Position numbers and translations under genes: made by a program | Part shown: piece by piece, positions 12,767 through 14,112 of the stretch | How the letters are laid out: each line of letters opens with the position of its first letter | How positions within the stretch are numbered: the first letter of the stretch is position 1 | From: Desulfobulbaceae bacterium UBA5173 | GTDB taxonomy: Bacteria; Desulfobacterota; Desulfobulbia; Desulfobulbales; Desulfobulbaceae | NCBI GenBank assembly: GCA_002413355.1 | Contig: DHWV01000041.1 | Span: 1 to 14,112, forward strand | Reading direction: 5' to 3' | DNA: 14,112 nt | The notes under the pieces: generated by a model | Database searches by the model: none | Seen by the model: the letters and a program-made list of their open reading frames with translations, nothing else | Told to the model about the DNA's origin: nothing

Positions 12767-14112
12767 ATGAAAGCCAGGCTTACCCTGACCGCCGCCGCCA
12801 TGCTGCTCGCCACCATGCTGCTGGTTAATCTTGTGCTGCTCATATTCTGGAAGCGGGACGTGATCCAGCGCGAGGCTGAATGCGACCAAATGCTGCTGAC
12901 ACAGGTTGCAGCTAAAAGTGTCGCCCGCTCTTTTGCGTTTGACACCGTCAAGGATATCAATCAGTTCGCTTTCCGCATGGAAGGTGAGATTATGCCGAAC
13001 AATCTCCATCCCTTGCTTGCAACTACCTTGAACGAGACTGCCTCTGTTCATCAGCCGGTCAGTCATGCGGTTTTTTCTTTCGCGGAACTGCTCGGATTCC
13101 GTCAGCCATTGCTTGCCAGCGCAAGGCCACTTATCCAGCAGGGTAGCGTGATTGGCGCGGTCGGCATCATCCGCTCCCTCGACCCCGCGCTTCAGACGCT
13201 CTGGCAGGCGGAGCGGATCGTCCTTGGCTATATCGTTTTTAACCTGCTCGCCCTGACAGCCATTTTCGTCTTTCGTCTGAACAGCTTGATCGTCCGGCCC
13301 ATTGAGCGGTTGGCTGCGCTGGCCGGGCAGCACAGCGGCAGCGGGGCGTTTTGGTTCGCTGCGGACGGCACCGGTAGCGAGTTCAACCGGCTGACGGGCA
13401 GTCTCAACCGGATGCTGGCAAGAATCGAGGATGACCGCACCATCCTGCAAAAAGCGGTGACCGAGCTGGAGGATGCCAACCGCCAGTTACATGAGCGGCA
13501 GGCGGAGCTGATCCGAGCTGAAAAACTGGCGGCAGCGGGGAGGCTGGCCGCCGGGCTGGCGCATGAAATCGGCAATCCGTTGGCCGTGATTCAGGGCTAT
13601 CTTGACTTGCTGGCCCGCAGCGGACAGAATGAAGAGAACAGCGATTTCATTCGCCGGGCTGCGCAGGAGACACAGCGCGTGACCCGTCTTGTCCGCCAGC
13701 TATTGGATTGCACGAGAATTTCGAAGGGAAAACCGGAGAACATCGCTGTGCACGCTGTGCTGGCTGAAGTTGCCGAGTTGGTGCAGGTTCAGAAAGCGTT
13801 CCGGCAGATTAAGCTAACTGTGCGGGCGGAGGCGGCGCAGGACTGCGTTCATGCCGATCCTGACCAGCTCCGCCAGGTGCTGCTCAACTGTTTGCTCAAC
13901 AGCGCGGACGCGATCAGTAGCGCAGGGCGGACAGATGGTGCAATCACGCTGGCCATCGACCAGTCGGAGCCGCACCTGCTCCGTCTCCGCATTGAGGACA
14001 ACGGCATCGGCGCATCGACGGAGCAGATAGAGGCAGTGGTTGATCCGGTTTTCACCACCAAGGAACCGGTACCCGGCACTGGCGTCGGGCCTTCCGCTGC
14101 GCGCTCCATTCT
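12767..14112 (+). CDS. Membrane sensor histidine kinase, NtrB/PilS/AtoS type, 3' partial
   Basis: The frame stays open from ATG 12767 to the window edge (448 codons and two bases). TM1 spans about residues 5-27, followed by a periplasmic sensor region of about 120 residues. TM2 spans about 151-169, and a HAMP-like linker begins with RPIERL. A coiled coil leads to the H-box LAHEIGNPLAVIQGYLDLL, with phospho-acceptor His266. The ATPase domain shows the N-box LNCLLNSADAI (Asn378), the G1 box EDNGIG (Asp411) and the F-box DPVFTTKEP. The G2 box reads GTGVGPSAARSI where GTGLGLSxARxI is usual. HExxNPL kinases of this class commonly pair with NtrC-family sigma-54 activators. Its divergent placement from a sigma-54 pilin promoter suggests it controls the pilin; the partner regulator would be to the right, outside the window. 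The ribosome site is weak, so the start could be slightly off. Confidence 0.88.
   Translation, partial: MKARLTLTAAAMLLATMLLVNLVLLIFWKRDVIQREAECDQMLLTQVAAKSVARSFAFDTVKDINQFAFRMEGEIMPNNLHPLLATTLNETASVHQPVSHAVFSFAELLGFRQPLLASARPLIQQGSVIGAVGIIRSLDPALQTLWQAERIVLGYIVFNLLALTAIFVFRLNSLIVRPIERLAALAGQHSGSGAFWFAADGTGSEFNRLTGSLNRMLARIEDDRTILQKAVTELEDANRQLHERQAELIRAEKLAAAGRLAAGLAHEIGNPLAVIQGYLDLLARSGQNEENSDFIRRAAQETQRVTRLVRQLLDCTRISKGKPENIAVHAVLAEVAELVQVQKAFRQIKLTVRAEAAQDCVHADPDQLRQVLLNCLLNSADAISSAGRTDGAITLAIDQSEPHLLRLRIEDNGIGASTEQIEAVVDPVFTTKEPVPGTGVGPSAARSI

Noticed and set aside
12743..13450. 235-residue - strand open frame opposite the histidine kinase
   Set aside because: Antisense to a clear kinase gene, rich in Gln/Arg without any motif, and would cover the intergenic control region.
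1..14112. CRISPR, insertion sequence, phage or toxin-antitoxin content
   Set aside because: No regularly spaced short repeats, transposase, integrase or terminal inverted repeats were seen; the only tandem repeat is the coding MORN array.

Overview
This is a gene-dense bacterial window with two different parts. Gene content suggests a Gram-negative deltaproteobacterium-like organism (Desulfobacterota, possibly Desulfobulbales). The pointers are a long-type IVa pilin with Geobacter-like N-terminal spacing, a pilin-linked TPR glycosyltransferase, a VKOR-DsbA fusion and an NtrB/PilS-type kinase. The taxonomic placement is an inference; no rRNA or other marker is present.

Left part (1-7037, all + strand) is mostly housekeeping and rather GC-rich. 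It holds the 3' portion of a MORN-repeat gene that enters from the left edge, rsmG (16S rRNA m7G methyltransferase), leuB (leucine synthesis), a CorA-type divalent cation transporter, a divergent PRPP-synthetase-like gene, asd (aspartate-semialdehyde dehydrogenase) and plsY (acyl-phosphate glycerol-3-phosphate acyltransferase). A strong hairpin follows leuB. corA to plsY are tightly spaced and probably form one transcription unit.

Right part (7029-12456, - strand) looks like a four-gene pilin cassette, read right to left. It runs type IV pilin, then a GT-C/TPR membrane glycosyltransferase, then a VKOR-DsbA disulfide-forming fusion, then a second GT-C (family 39-like) membrane glycosyltransferase. 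The three downstream genes overlap one another. A hairpin plus T-run separates the pilin from them and encloses the best ribosome-binding site and start codon of the second gene. The pilin has exactly two cysteines in its mature part and a Ser/Thr-rich C-terminal region. One cassette may therefore encode the structural subunit together with its candidate disulfide and O-glycosylation machinery (inference). The TPR glycosyltransferase gene is visibly AT-richer than the flanking genes.

The 310-base region between pilin and the next gene (12457-12766) carries a well-formed sigma-54 -24/-12 promoter pointing into the pilin. About 115-155 bases further upstream are two dyads placed exactly 20 bases apart, the expected arrangement for an enhancer-binding activator. 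Divergent from the pilin and running off the right edge is a membrane sensor histidine kinase of the type that usually pairs with NtrC/PilR-family sigma-54 activators. The working model is that this kinase and a partner regulator beyond the window control the pilin cassette.

No rRNA, tRNA, CRISPR array, insertion sequence or integrase was seen.
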